Origin: Rhodocyclaceae bacterium
GTDB lineage: Bacteria; Pseudomonadota; Gammaproteobacteria; Burkholderiales; Rhodocyclaceae
Reading direction: 5' to 3'
DNA: 64,000 nt
Assembly (NCBI GenBank): GCA_016702335.1
Contig: JADJEF010000018.1
Coordinates: forward strand, 868,001-932,000
In this document: positions 54,599 through 63,527 of the stretch, piece after piece
Layout of the letters: each line of letters begins with the position of its first letter
Numbering within the stretch: position 1 is the first letter of the stretch
Position numbers and translations under genes: made by a program
Notes under the pieces: model-generated
The model's database searches: none
What the model was told of the DNA's origin: nothing
Seen by the model: the letters and a program-made list of their open reading frames with translations, nothing else

Positions 54599-56432
54599 AT
54601 CGGGATAGGGGCGGTCAGGATACCTGACCGAGCCCCTCCCACACCACCCGGCATGCGGGTCCGCACCGGGCGGTTCGAGAAGTTGAGGTCATGAGAGTCG
54701 GGGTAGGCCAAGTTTGTCGAAATAGGCAATGGTCAGCACCCGCTTGATGTCGCCATTGCTGTTCCGCCACCAACAGCGTGAGTTTTGTGCCACTCGCTTC
54801 GCCACATGCTCGGCCGCGCCCAGATGGATCAGTTCCCGGTAGATCGTGCTTCCACGCTTCCATTGCTTGAGTTGAATGGCCCTGAGCCGGTGCCGTAACC
54901 ATTCGTCCAGCGTGCGCCAGACTCGCGGTGTTTGCGCCAACCCAAAGTAGGCTTTCCATCCCAACAGGTAGGGTTTGAGCTTATCGATGACCTCGGCCAT
55001 GCTGCGCCCGCCCGAGCGTCGAGTCAGTTGCCTCACCCGTTGCTTGAACGTCGCCATCGGCTTGTCAGCCACCCTCCGCTTGACGCCTTCTTGGCTAAAC
55101 CAGAAGCTGTAGCCCAGAAACTTCCTTCCCTTGACGCTGGCCACCGCGCTCTTGGTCTCATTGACCTTGAGCCGTAGCTTGCCGTAGCACTTGCGCAGCA
55201 ACGTCATCACTCGCTCGCCGGCCTTTCGACTGCGCACATATACATTGCAGTCGTCCGCGTAGCGCGCAAAGCAATGACCGTGCTTCTCCAGCACCTTATC
55301 CACGTCATCCAGCATCACGTTCGCCAATAACGGACTCAATGGCCCACCTTGCGGCGTGCCTTGATACCGTTCCAGCACGACGCCATCGCTCAGGATGCCG
55401 CTGTTCAGATACGCTCTTATGAGCCGAATGATCCCGGCGTCGTCAATACGTTTCCGTAGGCGGTCAATGAGAATGTCGTGATTGACGCGATCAAAGAATT
55501 TCTCCAGATCAACATCGACCACGATCCTGCGTCCGGACTGGACGTAACCCTGCGCCGCCAGTATCGCGTCGTGGGCTCGCCGCCCCGGTCGAAAGCCGTA
55601 GCTGTGCTCGCTGAATGTCGGGTCAAGCCTCGGTTGCAGCACTTGCAGCAGTGCTTGCTGGATCAGCCGATCCGTGACCGTCGGGATGCCAAGCTCGCGC
55701 TCGCCCCCGTCCGGCTTCGGGATCGTTACCCGTCGTACCGGATTGGGCCGGTACGTTCCTCGCAGCAGTTGTTCCCTTATCGTTGGCCATGCCGTCACCA
55801 GATGGCGGGCGGTCTGGTCAATGTCCAGCCCATCCACACCAGCAGCCCCTTTGTTGGCTTTGACTCGTTTCCACGCTTGCTGCAGGTTCTCTCTCGTCAG
55901 TGCGGCCTGAAGCAGCACCGACCCTGTGCTCTCGGTGTCCCGTCGCGGGTTGCCCGTTTCGTCACTGACAGGATCGCGCCCGGCTTCACCGTGCGCTACG
56001 CCCGCCCGCTCTGCGTTTTCAGACTTCTGACGCGTTACGTTCAACATCGACATGGTCTCGAACACTTCTCCTCGTTCGGCCCTTCGCCCCATGTTGGCAG
56101 CTACTACGGCCTCTGCTGACTTCTCGCTCCACCTTTCGGCGTCGCCCTTTCAGGCGCAAGGCGAGATCTCCCCGGGTAAGAACGCACTCCTTCACTGCAC
56201 AACCGCCGGATTTACGCCACTTCGCCTTGATCACGAGAGCTGCGCGGAATCATGCCCACTCGCCCTGCTCGGCAACGCCTTCTATCCAGTTCTTGTCCAT
56301 CGGCTCGCAGTTTCGCTCTACGCTTCCTCCCCACACTCGGTCGCCCTCATGCAGTTGCGCTTCGCTTCGTTCGCTGTGATCAACTTACGGGAGGACTTTC
56401 ACCTCCAAGAGTGCGCCCGTGCCGGGCGCACA
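54599..56432 (-). mobile_element. Group II intron, class C type
   Basis: On the minus strand the element opens with GTGCGCCCGGCACGGGCGCA, the usual bacterial group II 5' end. It ends near CCCCTATCCCGAT after a domain V-like segment (CCGGTGCGGACCCGCATGCCGG, 54635-54670 region) and the typical GTGTGGGAGGGG plus a GGTCAGG/CCTGACC domain VI hairpin. It encodes its own maturase. It sits just behind the intrinsic terminator of the acyl-CoA dehydrogenase gene, as class C introns characteristically do. The 3' boundary is uncertain by a few bases. Confidence 0.85.
54689..56053 (-). CDS. ltrA: Group II intron reverse transcriptase/maturase
   Basis: The multifunctional intron protein splices the intron RNA and copies it into new sites. 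The roughly 454-residue protein has the RT fingers and palm (KRVKANKGAAGVDGLDID, RPNPVRRVTIPKPDGGERELG, YGFRPGRRAHDA, VDVDLEKFFDRVNHD, GTPQGGPLSPLLANVMLD, RYADDCNVYV with the YADD catalytic pair) and a maturase domain (LKPYLLGWKAYFGLAQTP). No HNH endonuclease domain follows, which fits class C. An upstream in-frame ATG at 56092 is possible. Confidence 0.92.
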   Translation of the reverse strand: MSMLNVTRQKSENAERAGVAHGEAGRDPVSDETGNPRRDTESTGSVLLQAALTRENLQQAWKRVKANKGAAGVDGLDIDQTARHLVTAWPTIREQLLRGTYRPNPVRRVTIPKPDGGERELGIPTVTDRLIQQALLQVLQPRLDPTFSEHSYGFRPGRRAHDAILAAQGYVQSGRRIVVDVDLEKFFDRVNHDILIDRLRKRIDDAGIIRLIRAYLNSGILSDGVVLERYQGTPQGGPLSPLLANVMLDDVDKVLEKHGHCFARYADDCNVYVRSRKAGERVMTLLRKCYGKLRLKVNETKSAVASVKGRKFLGYSFWFSQEGVKRRVADKPMATFKQRVRQLTRRSGGRSMAEVIDKLKPYLLGWKAYFGLAQTPRVWRTLDEWLRHRLRAIQLKQWKRGSTIYRELIHLGAAEHVAKRVAQNSRCWWRNSNGDIKRVLTIAYFDKLGLPRLS

Positions 56433-56438
56433 TGACAA

Positions 56439-56467
56439 AAAAGGGAGCCACTGGCTCCCTTTTTTAT
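56439..56467 (-). terminator. Intrinsic terminator of the acyl-CoA dehydrogenase gene
   Basis: AAAAAAGGGAGCC, loop AGT, GGCTCCCTTTTTT is a near-perfect stem with a T-run, 16 bases past the stop codon. The group II intron begins a few bases downstream of the T-run. Confidence 0.92.
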
Positions 56468-56482
56468 TGACGTTGTTGCGTT

Positions 56483-58273
56483 TCAGAACATCGCGTCATC
56501 CAGCGCCAAAGCGCTTTCCGCCCCGGCGACCACTTCCGCAGCAAAACCGGAAATCCCGGTCATGGCATGATCGGCAAAGTAACGCGCGGTGGTGATCTTG
56601 GCGGGATAGAAGGGGTCGGTATCGCCAGCCACAACTTTAGCGTGGGCGGCAATGGCCGACTTGGCCAGCAACCAACCGCCGCACAGCAAACCCATCACGC
56701 GCAGAAATGGTACGGCACCCGCCGCCACCTCGCGAGGGGTCTTGGCCAACCCCTCAGCCACGAAAGTCCCCGCTTTGCTTGCCGATGCGATACCGTCTTT
56801 GAGTGCCGCGGCCATGCGCGCGAAGTCGGCACCACTTAGTTTGCCAAGGTCGCCCACGGTCTCTTGCATCATTGCCAGCACTGCTTTCAGAGTCGCCCCG
56901 CCATCCCGGGAGGTCTTGCGCCCAATCAGGTCAAGCGCCTGAATACCGGTTGTACCTTCATAAATCGTCGTAATGCGGGCATCACGCATGTACTGCGCGG
57001 CACCGGTCTCCTCAATGAACCCCATGCCACCGTGAATCTGAACACCCAGATACGTCATCTCATTGCCGGTCTCGGTCAACCAGGCTTTGACGATCGGCGT
57101 CATGAATTCCGCGATAGCGGTATGCGTCTTGCGCGTTTGCGCATCCGGATGTTTGCGCCCGATATCGTCCATACCCGCCGACCAGAACGAAATGGCCCGC
57201 ATCGCCTCGATGCGCGACCGCATTTCCATCAACATGCGTCGAATATCCGGGTGCTTGATGATAGGCACATTACCGGCCGAGCCCTCTATGGCACGCCCCT
57301 GTACGCGCTCACGTGCGAAGGTCGCGGCCTTCTGGTACGCCACTTCTGCCAGACCCAGGCCTTCGACGCCGACAAAAAAGCGTGCGGCGTTCATCATGAC
57401 AAACATGTACTTCAGGCCTTCGTTTGCCTTGCCCACCAGATAGCCGATTGCGCCGCCATTGTCACCATAGGCCATAACACAGGTCGGGCTGGCATGGATG
57501 CCCAGCTTATGCTCAATCGACACGCAGTAGGCATCGTTACGCTCACCCAGACTGCCATCGGCCTTGACCATGAACTTGGGCACGACAAACAACGAAATAC
57601 CCTTGACGCCCTCCGGTGCATCGGGCAGGCGCGCCAACACCAGATGGATGGTGTTGTCGGTCATATCGTGATCACCGTAGGTGATGAATATCTTCTGGCC
57701 GAAGATGCGGTAGCTACCGTCCGCCTGAGGCTCGGCGCGGCTGCGTACCGCCGCCAGATCAGACCCGGCCTGCGGCTCGGTCAGGTTCATGGTGCCCGTC
57801 CATTCACCGCTGATCATCTTCGGCAAATAGGTCTCTTTGAGCTCCGGCGAGCCGACAAGTTCCAATGCCTCGACGGCACCGACGGTCAGCATCGGGCACA
57901 AGGCAAAAGAGATATTGCTTGAGCGCCACATTTCGCACACCGCCGCGCTCACCAGTTTGGGCATGCCCTGTCCACCATGCTCCGTGCCACACGACAACCC
58001 CACCCAACCAGACTCGGCAAACTGCTTGTAGGCCTCCTTGAAGCCAGCAGGCACGGTGACCTGCTTATTGGCAAACTTGGCACCTTCGCAATCACCTGAC
58101 CAGTTCAGCGGCGCCAGCACGCCGCTGGCGAACTTGCCTGCCTCCTCGATAATGGCGTCAACCACATCGCTGGTCGCTTCTTCGTAACCCGGCAATTGCG
58201 AGATGGCGTCAATATTGGCGATTTCACGCAGCAGGAACTGCATGTCCTTCAGCGGTGCGGTGTAGGTTGTCAT
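56483..58273 (-). CDS. Acyl-CoA dehydrogenase (long form)
   Basis: This FAD enzyme makes the first double bond in beta-oxidation and donates electrons to ETF. The 596-residue length matches the long DmdC-like/FadE-related class rather than the 380-residue type. Visible parts are TMNLTEPQAGSDLAAVRSRAE, FGQKIFITYGDHD, HPDIRRMLMEMRSRIEAMRA, QIHGGMGFIEETGAAQYMRDARITTIYEGTTG (the FAD and adenine loops), and a C-terminal extension. The gene follows etfA by 75 bases on the same strand, so etfB-etfA-acd is a probable operon. The chain-length specificity is not evident. Confidence 0.93.
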   Translation of the reverse strand: MTTYTAPLKDMQFLLREIANIDAISQLPGYEEATSDVVDAIIEEAGKFASGVLAPLNWSGDCEGAKFANKQVTVPAGFKEAYKQFAESGWVGLSCGTEHGGQGMPKLVSAAVCEMWRSSNISFALCPMLTVGAVEALELVGSPELKETYLPKMISGEWTGTMNLTEPQAGSDLAAVRSRAEPQADGSYRIFGQKIFITYGDHDMTDNTIHLVLARLPDAPEGVKGISLFVVPKFMVKADGSLGERNDAYCVSIEHKLGIHASPTCVMAYGDNGGAIGYLVGKANEGLKYMFVMMNAARFFVGVEGLGLAEVAYQKAATFARERVQGRAIEGSAGNVPIIKHPDIRRMLMEMRSRIEAMRAISFWSAGMDDIGRKHPDAQTRKTHTAIAEFMTPIVKAWLTETGNEMTYLGVQIHGGMGFIEETGAAQYMRDARITTIYEGTTGIQALDLIGRKTSRDGGATLKAVLAMMQETVGDLGKLSGADFARMAAALKDGIASASKAGTFVAEGLAKTPREVAAGAVPFLRVMGLLCGGWLLAKSAIAAHAKVVAGDTDPFYPAKITTARYFADHAMTGISGFAAEVVAGAESALALDDAMF

Positions 58274-58348
58274 GGCGTTACCCCCAGTAGTAGCAAAAGG
58301 AAACGGCGCCCGAACTCATGGCACGGGCGCCGTCGGTTCAAGACACGA

Positions 58349-59278
58349 TCAAAGCGCCGAAACCAATTCCGGAACGGCTGTGAAAAGGTCTGCGACCAGC
58401 CCGTAGTCAGCCACCTGAAAGATCGGTGCGTCGGGGTCCTTGTTGATCGCGACAATCACCTTGGAGTCTTTCATGCCAGCCAGATGCTGGATCGCGCCAG
58501 AAATACCGACTGCGACATACAACTGGGGAGCGACGATCTTGCCGGTCTGCCCTACTTGATAGTCATTGGGAACAAACCCGGCATCAACGGCGGCGCGGCT
58601 GGCCCCCATGGCGGCACCCAGTTTGTCCGCGAGCGGCTCGAGCACGCTGTGGTAGTTTTCCCCCGAGCCCACGCCACGACCACCGGACACGATAATTTTC
58701 GCCGCGCCCAGCTCCGGCCGCGCCGACTTCGTGATCTCGCGCCCGACGAGTTTGCTCTGCCCCAAATCCGGACCGGCTGCAAGCGCCTCGATTGCAGCAC
58801 TGCCGCCCTGCCCGGCTGGGTCAAACCCTGTGGTACGCACGGTGATGACCTTGACGGCATCCGCCGATTTCACTGTCGCCAGCGCATTGCCGGCATAGAA
58901 AGGACGCACGAAGGTGTCAGGTGCTTCCACCGAGATGATGTCAGAGATCTGTGCCACATCCAGCAACGCCGCGACGCGCGGCAGCGTGTTCTTGCCATTG
59001 GCAGTCGCCGGCGCGACGATGTGGGTGTAGCCAGCGGCGTTGGCAACGATCAGTGCTGCCAGATTTTCTGCCGTCTGGTCACCATAGTGCGCCGCGTCAG
59101 CGACCCTGACCTTGGCGACGTCAGCCACCTTGGCCGCCTGCTCGGCAGCGCCCTGGCAGCCGGTTCCGGCAACCAGAACGTGCACCTCGCCGCCCATTTT
59201 GCTGGCGGCGGCGATGGCGTTGAGTGAGGCGCCCTTGAGGCTGGCGTTATCGTGTTCAGCGAGTACAAGAATGCTCAT
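58349..59278 (-). CDS. etfA: Electron transfer flavoprotein alpha subunit
   Basis: EtfA (309 residues) carries the FAD that moves electrons from acyl-CoA dehydrogenases to ETF-QO. The C-terminal FAD domain shows IIVSGGRGVGSGENY, DAGFVPNDYQVGQTGKIVAPQLYVAVGISGAIQHLAGM-type sequence (GQTGKIVAPQLYVAVGISG, IQHLAGMKDSKVIVAINKD). It is coupled to etfB with a 10-base gap. Confidence 0.96.
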   Translation of the reverse strand: MSILVLAEHDNASLKGASLNAIAAASKMGGEVHVLVAGTGCQGAAEQAAKVADVAKVRVADAAHYGDQTAENLAALIVANAAGYTHIVAPATANGKNTLPRVAALLDVAQISDIISVEAPDTFVRPFYAGNALATVKSADAVKVITVRTTGFDPAGQGGSAAIEALAAGPDLGQSKLVGREITKSARPELGAAKIIVSGGRGVGSGENYHSVLEPLADKLGAAMGASRAAVDAGFVPNDYQVGQTGKIVAPQLYVAVGISGAIQHLAGMKDSKVIVAINKDPDAPIFQVADYGLVADLFTAVPELVSAL

Positions 59279-59288
59279 GGGAATATCC

Positions 59289-60038
59289 TTAAATGACCTT
59301 GGCTTCGTTCTTCAGTTTGTCGACCAGAGCGGCGACGTCGGCGACCTTGATGCCGGCGCTGCGCTTGGGTGGCTCACTGACTTTGAGCGTGGTGATGCGC
59401 GGAGTCACATCAACCCCCAGGTCCGCCGGCTTGACCACATCAAGCGGCTTTTTCTTGGCCTTCATGATATTGGGCAGCGTGGCATAGCGTGGCTCATTCA
59501 GACGCAGGTCAGTGGTAATGATGGCCGGCAAGCTCAGGGAGAGCGTTTCAAGACCGCCGTCGATTTCACGAGTGACGGTGGCTTTGCCATCGGCAACGAC
59601 AACCTTCGAAGCAAAGGTGGCCTGAGGCCAGCCGAGCAGCGCGGCAAGCATCTGGCCGGTCTGGTTGGCGTCGTCGTCAATGGCCTGTTTGCCGAGGATG
59701 ATGAGCTGTGGCGCTTCTTTGTCGGCAATGGCCTTGACCAGCTTGGCTACCGCCAGCGACTGCAGCTCCACATCGGTTTCGACAAGAATGCCTCGGTCGG
59801 CACCGATCGCCATGGCGGTACGCAGCGTCTCCTGACAGGCCGTCACGCCACACGAAATCGCGACAACCTCGGTGGCGACGCCGGCTTCCTTGAGGCGAAC
59901 CGCCTCTTCCACGGCGATTTCGTCAAAGGGGTTCATTGACATCTTGACGTTGGCCAGATCCACACCTGTGCCGTCGCTCTTGACGCGCACTTTGACGTTG
60001 TAATCAACCACACGTTTTACGGGGACGAGAATTTTCAA
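59289..60038 (-). CDS. etfB: Electron transfer flavoprotein beta subunit
   Basis: EtfB (249 residues) binds AMP and docks acyl-CoA dehydrogenases. MKILVPVKRVVDYNVKVRV, SMNPFDEIAVEEAVRLKE, LIILGKQAIDDDANQTGQML and ADGKATVTREIDGGLETL are typical, including the recognition-loop region. It heads etfB-etfA-acd. A TetR-type palindrome lies about 60 bases upstream. Confidence 0.96.
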   Translation of the reverse strand: MKILVPVKRVVDYNVKVRVKSDGTGVDLANVKMSMNPFDEIAVEEAVRLKEAGVATEVVAISCGVTACQETLRTAMAIGADRGILVETDVELQSLAVAKLVKAIADKEAPQLIILGKQAIDDDANQTGQMLAALLGWPQATFASKVVVADGKATVTREIDGGLETLSLSLPAIITTDLRLNEPRYATLPNIMKAKKKPLDVVKPADLGVDVTPRITTLKVSEPPKRSAGIKVADVAALVDKLKNEAKVI

Positions 60039-60096
60039 GCGACACTCCTTCTTGGTCAGCCGGTTTCGGAAGTAAAAAGTTTAAACAATTTTAGAG

Positions 60097-60110
60097 CAAA
60101 CGATCGTTTG
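60097..60110. promoter_or_regulatory. Perfect palindrome resembling a PsrA/FadR-type operator, upstream of etfB
   Basis: CAAACGATCGTTTG is a perfect 14-bp palindrome. It fits the published PsrA pattern of (G/C)AAAC, 2-4 bases, GTTT(G/C); PsrA is a TetR-family regulator that responds to long-chain acyl-CoA. On the minus strand TAAAAT and TAAACT -10 candidates follow it. Control of etfBA-acd by a fatty-acid-responsive repressor is inferred. Confidence 0.6.
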
Positions 60111-60150
60111 ACTTGTGCTTTCATCGGTCAGACGGCGGAAAACGATTCGA

Positions 60151-60888
60151 TTAAGCGCTGCAAACCTGTTCAATGATATGCCGAGCGCGGGACATCGCCT
60201 GCTGCAATACGGCCTCGATGTGGTCAAAGTTTACTGCGTGGGCCGAATTCCCCTTTCCCGCCGCCCAGTTCGCTACAACACACAAGGCCGCATAGGGAAT
60301 CTCCAGTTCGCGCGCCAGCGCCGCCTCGGGCATACCGGTCATACCGACGATATCAGCGCCGTCACGCTCCAGCCGGATGATTTCTGCGGCAGTCTCGAGC
60401 CGTGGGCCCTGCGTCGTGGCATACACCGCACCGTCAATGACCGGCTCGCCCTGGGCCGCGGCAGCAGTGAGTATCGCGCTGCGCACGCCTGAGTCGTAGG
60501 GATGAGTGAAGTCAATGTGGATCACCTTTTCCTGGGTGCCATTCTGATAGGAACTTTCCCTGCCCCAGGTGTAGTCGATGATTTGATCAGGGACGACCAA
60601 CACCCCGGGCGCCATTGCCCCACCAATCCCCCCCACCGAAGCGACTGAAACAATCCATGTCACGCCGACGCTGCGCAACGCGTCAATGTTGGCCCGGTAA
60701 TTCACACGATGTGGCGGGATCGTATGTCCATGCCCGTGGCGTGGCAAAAAGGCGATGTCCTGATTGCGAATCCGCCCGACGCTGACTGGCCCGGAGGCCT
60801 CGCCCCAGGCCGATCGAACGACTTCGCGCCGCGCCACGTCGAGGTTGGCCAGTTCGGTCAAGCCGCTGCCGCCAATAATGCCAAGCAT
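60151..60888 (-). CDS. S-methyl-5'-thioinosine / thioadenosine phosphorylase
   Basis: The 245-residue protein is a MTAP/PNP-family nucleoside phosphorylase that recycles methylthioadenosine from polyamine synthesis. Motifs are MLGIIGGSGLTELA, PRHGHGHTIPPHRVNYRANI (phosphate and ribose), ASVGGIGGAMAPG, TQGPRLETAAEI and VGMTGMPEAALARELEIPYA. The base-site region (CVVANWAAGKG) lacks the usual MTAP TDYDCW-type segment. A methylthioinosine phosphorylase is therefore as likely as a true MTAP. It is divergent from typA. Confidence 0.88.
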   Translation of the reverse strand: MLGIIGGSGLTELANLDVARREVVRSAWGEASGPVSVGRIRNQDIAFLPRHGHGHTIPPHRVNYRANIDALRSVGVTWIVSVASVGGIGGAMAPGVLVVPDQIIDYTWGRESSYQNGTQEKVIHIDFTHPYDSGVRSAILTAAAAQGEPVIDGAVYATTQGPRLETAAEIIRLERDGADIVGMTGMPEAALARELEIPYAALCVVANWAAGKGNSAHAVNFDHIEAVLQQAMSRARHIIEQVCSA

Positions 60889-60987
60889 GAAAATCTCCTA
60901 GAAAATCAAATGTCAGCACATGGCACCCCTGTGCTCCGTGCTAAACTCGTGGGCTTTTTTGCACTGGCCAAAACCACTTAGAGACCT

Positions 60988-62805
60988 ATGTCACGCGCCC
61001 TTAGAAACATCGCCATTATTGCTCACGTTGACCACGGCAAGACAACACTCGTCGATCAACTGCTCCGCCAATCCGGTACCTTCCGCGACAACCAGCAGGT
61101 TGACGAGCGGGTGATGGACAGCAACGACCTCGAAAAAGAGCGTGGCATCACGATTCTGGCCAAGAACACCGCCATCGACTACAACGGCACCCACATCAAC
61201 ATCGTGGACACGCCTGGGCACGCCGATTTCGGCGGGGAAGTCGAGCGTGTGTTAGGCATGGTCGATGGCGTGCTGCTGCTGGTCGATGCGGTCGAGGGCC
61301 CGATGCCGCAGACGCGCTTCGTGACCAAAAAAGCCCTGGCACTGGGTCTCAAGCCCATCGTGGTCGTCAACAAGATTGACCGCCCCGGCTCACGCTCTAA
61401 CTGGGTGGTGGACCAAACCTTTGACCTCTTCGACAAACTTGGCGCGACCGATGAGCAACTCGATTTCCCGATCATCTACGCCTCCGCACTGAATGGCTTT
61501 GCCCAGTTGAACCTGGACGAACCACACCCGGACAACATGGTCGCCCTGTTTGAAACCGTGCTGAAGCATGTCCCGCCGCCCTCCGGCGATGCCGACGCCC
61601 CGCTGCAACTTCAACTGGCCGCACTCGACTACTCAAACTACACAGGCCGTCTGGGCGTGGGCCGCGTACTCAACGGCCGCATCAAGCCAGGTCAAATGGT
61701 CACCGTGATGAATCACGAAGAGCAGGTTGGCCAGGGCCGTATCAACCAGGTGCTTGGCTTTCAGGGGCTGGCACGCGTCCCCGTAGAGGAAGCAGAGGCC
61801 GGCGACATCGTGATTATTTCCGGCATCGACGAGATTGGCATCGGAGTCACCATTGCCGATCGCGACAACCCGATCGGCCTGCCGGTCATGGGCGTGGATG
61901 AACCCACACTGACCATGGACTTCATGGTCAACTCCTCGCCTTTGGCCGGCACCGAAGGCAAGTTCGTCACCAGCCGTCAGATTCGCGAGCGCCTGAAAAA
62001 AGAGTTGCTGGTCAATGTGGCCCTGCGCGTTGAAGAAACCGCCGACTCTGACGTTTTCCGCGTTTCCGGACGCGGCGAATTGCATCTCACCATTCTTCTG
62101 GAAAACATGCGTCGCGAAGGCTTTGAATTGGCCTGCGGCAAACCCCGGGTCGTGTACAAAGATATCAACGGTGAGAAGTGTGAGCCCTACGAAAACCTGA
62201 CCATCGACCTTGAAGACAACACCCAAGGCACCATCATGGAAGAAATCGGTCGTCGCCGCGGCGAGCTGACCAACATGGAATCCGATGGCCAGGGCCGCAC
62301 CCGTCTGGAATATCACATTCCGGCCCGAGGCCTGATCGGCTTCCAGTCCGACTTCATGACCATGACGCGCGGCACCGGCCTGATGAGTCACATTTTTGAT
62401 GACTACGCCCCCGTCAAGCCCGACCTGCCCGGCCGTCATAACGGCGTGCTGATTTCGCAAGATGACGGCGAAGCCGTGGCCTATGCGCTGTGGAAGCTGG
62501 AAGATCGCGGCCGTATGTTTGTCAGCCCCGGAGACAAACTTTACGAAGGCATGATCATCGGCATCCACAGCCGCGACAATGACTTGGTGGTCAACCCGAT
62601 CAAGGGCAAGCAACTCACCAACGTCCGTTCATCGGGCACCGATGAGGCGGTGCGACTCACGACGCCGATCAAGCTGACGCTGGAATCGGCGGTCGAGTTC
62701 ATCGATGACGACGAACTGGTCGAGATCACCCCCAAGTGCATTCGCATGCGCAAGCGCTATCTCAAAGAGCATGAGCGCAAACGTGCGGTGCGCCAAGAGG
62801 CGTGA
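60988..62805 (+). CDS. typA: Ribosome-associated GTPase TypA/BipA
   Basis: TypA (605 residues) is an EF-G-like GTPase that binds the ribosome and aids 50S assembly, notably in the cold. The G domain shows NIAIIAHVDHGKTTLVDQLL, the RGITILAKN switch, DTPGHADFGGEVER and VVNKIDRPGSR. Domains II, III and V follow, and the C-terminal TypA-specific domain reads VEFIDDDELVEITPKCIRMRKR. The length is normal. Confidence 0.96.
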   Translation: MSRALRNIAIIAHVDHGKTTLVDQLLRQSGTFRDNQQVDERVMDSNDLEKERGITILAKNTAIDYNGTHINIVDTPGHADFGGEVERVLGMVDGVLLLVDAVEGPMPQTRFVTKKALALGLKPIVVVNKIDRPGSRSNWVVDQTFDLFDKLGATDEQLDFPIIYASALNGFAQLNLDEPHPDNMVALFETVLKHVPPPSGDADAPLQLQLAALDYSNYTGRLGVGRVLNGRIKPGQMVTVMNHEEQVGQGRINQVLGFQGLARVPVEEAEAGDIVIISGIDEIGIGVTIADRDNPIGLPVMGVDEPTLTMDFMVNSSPLAGTEGKFVTSRQIRERLKKELLVNVALRVEETADSDVFRVSGRGELHLTILLENMRREGFELACGKPRVVYKDINGEKCEPYENLTIDLEDNTQGTIMEEIGRRRGELTNMESDGQGRTRLEYHIPARGLIGFQSDFMTMTRGTGLMSHIFDDYAPVKPDLPGRHNGVLISQDDGEAVAYALWKLEDRGRMFVSPGDKLYEGMIIGIHSRDNDLVVNPIKGKQLTNVRSSGTDEAVRLTTPIKLTLESAVEFIDDDELVEITPKCIRMRKRYLKEHERKRAVRQEA

Positions 62806-62820
62806 GATCGGCAGATTGGT

Positions 62821-62847
62821 TCGCAAGTCGGCGCTGGTAACACGGCG
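62821..62847 (-). repeat. 27-bp dispersed repeat, copy 17 (intergenic)
   Basis: Minus orientation, quartet GTTA, right end GCGA. It lies 16 bases after the typA stop, before the LysE-type gene. Confidence 0.92.
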
Positions 62848-62879
62848 ATAGAGCCAATAAGGGCGCTGGGAGCACGCTG

Positions 62880-63482
62880 ATGGATGGTCTGGTCGACTTC
62901 CCGGCGTTCCTCATCGCCTCCACCTTGCTCATACTGTCGCCCGGGCCGGGCACGCTCGCCATACTGGGGGCAGCTACCGGTTCGCGTCGGGCAGGGTTTG
63001 AGGCCCTCGCCGGAACCAGCACCGGCGATGCTCTCTTGATGGCCGCCGCCGCCATCGGCGCTGCCACCCTGCTTCATGGTTATCCGGCCGCCTTTGACGC
63101 GCTGCGTTACGGCGGCGGCGCGTATTTGGTCTGGCTGGGGATTCAGGCGCTGCGCTCGAGGGAGCAAAAACTCGCGGTCAGTCCCCCGGAGCCCGGGCAC
63201 GCCTTCAAGCGCAGTCTTCTGGTCACGCTGCTCAACCCCAAGGCCATCGTTTTTTTCATGGCCTTTTTTCCACAGTTCATCCGTACCGACGCTGGCCCCG
63301 AAAGTTTTGCTGTTCTTGGTGCCGTTTTTATCGCCATGAACTGCATTTATCAGGCCCTGCTGATCAATGGCGCGGCACTCGTGCTGCGCCATTTGGACGA
63401 AGCGCCACACTGGGCGCTTTGGATCAACCGAGCCTTGGGCACCGCTTTCGTGCTGTTTGGCCTACGCCTCGCCCTGGGCTAG
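62880..63482 (+). CDS. LysE-family amino acid exporter
   Basis: The 200-residue protein has six hydrophobic segments. The LysE/RhtB signature near the N-terminus reads ASTLLILSPGPGTLAILGA, followed by GFEALAGTSTGDALLMAAAA. Later parts are SLLVTLLNPKAIVFFMAFFPQFI and TAFVLFGLRLALG. RhtB-type members export homoserine, threonine or other amino acids; the substrate is unknown here. Confidence 0.85.
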   Translation: MDGLVDFPAFLIASTLLILSPGPGTLAILGAATGSRRAGFEALAGTSTGDALLMAAAAIGAATLLHGYPAAFDALRYGGGAYLVWLGIQALRSREQKLAVSPPEPGHAFKRSLLVTLLNPKAIVFFMAFFPQFIRTDAGPESFAVLGAVFIAMNCIYQALLINGAALVLRHLDEAPHWALWINRALGTAFVLFGLRLALG

Positions 63483-63527
63483 CCATAGCCATAGGCAGAG
63501 ACATAGCACCCTCAGCAAAACCCCGCG

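Noticed and set aside
56864..57922. 352-codon open frame on the plus strand
   Set aside because: It lies wholly antisense to the acyl-CoA dehydrogenase gene, whose protein is clearly conserved. High-GC codon bias produces such frames, and the translation matches no family.
61633..62613. 326-codon open frame on the minus strand
   Set aside because: Antisense to typA, with no recognisable domain and no ribosome-binding site; a codon-bias shadow.
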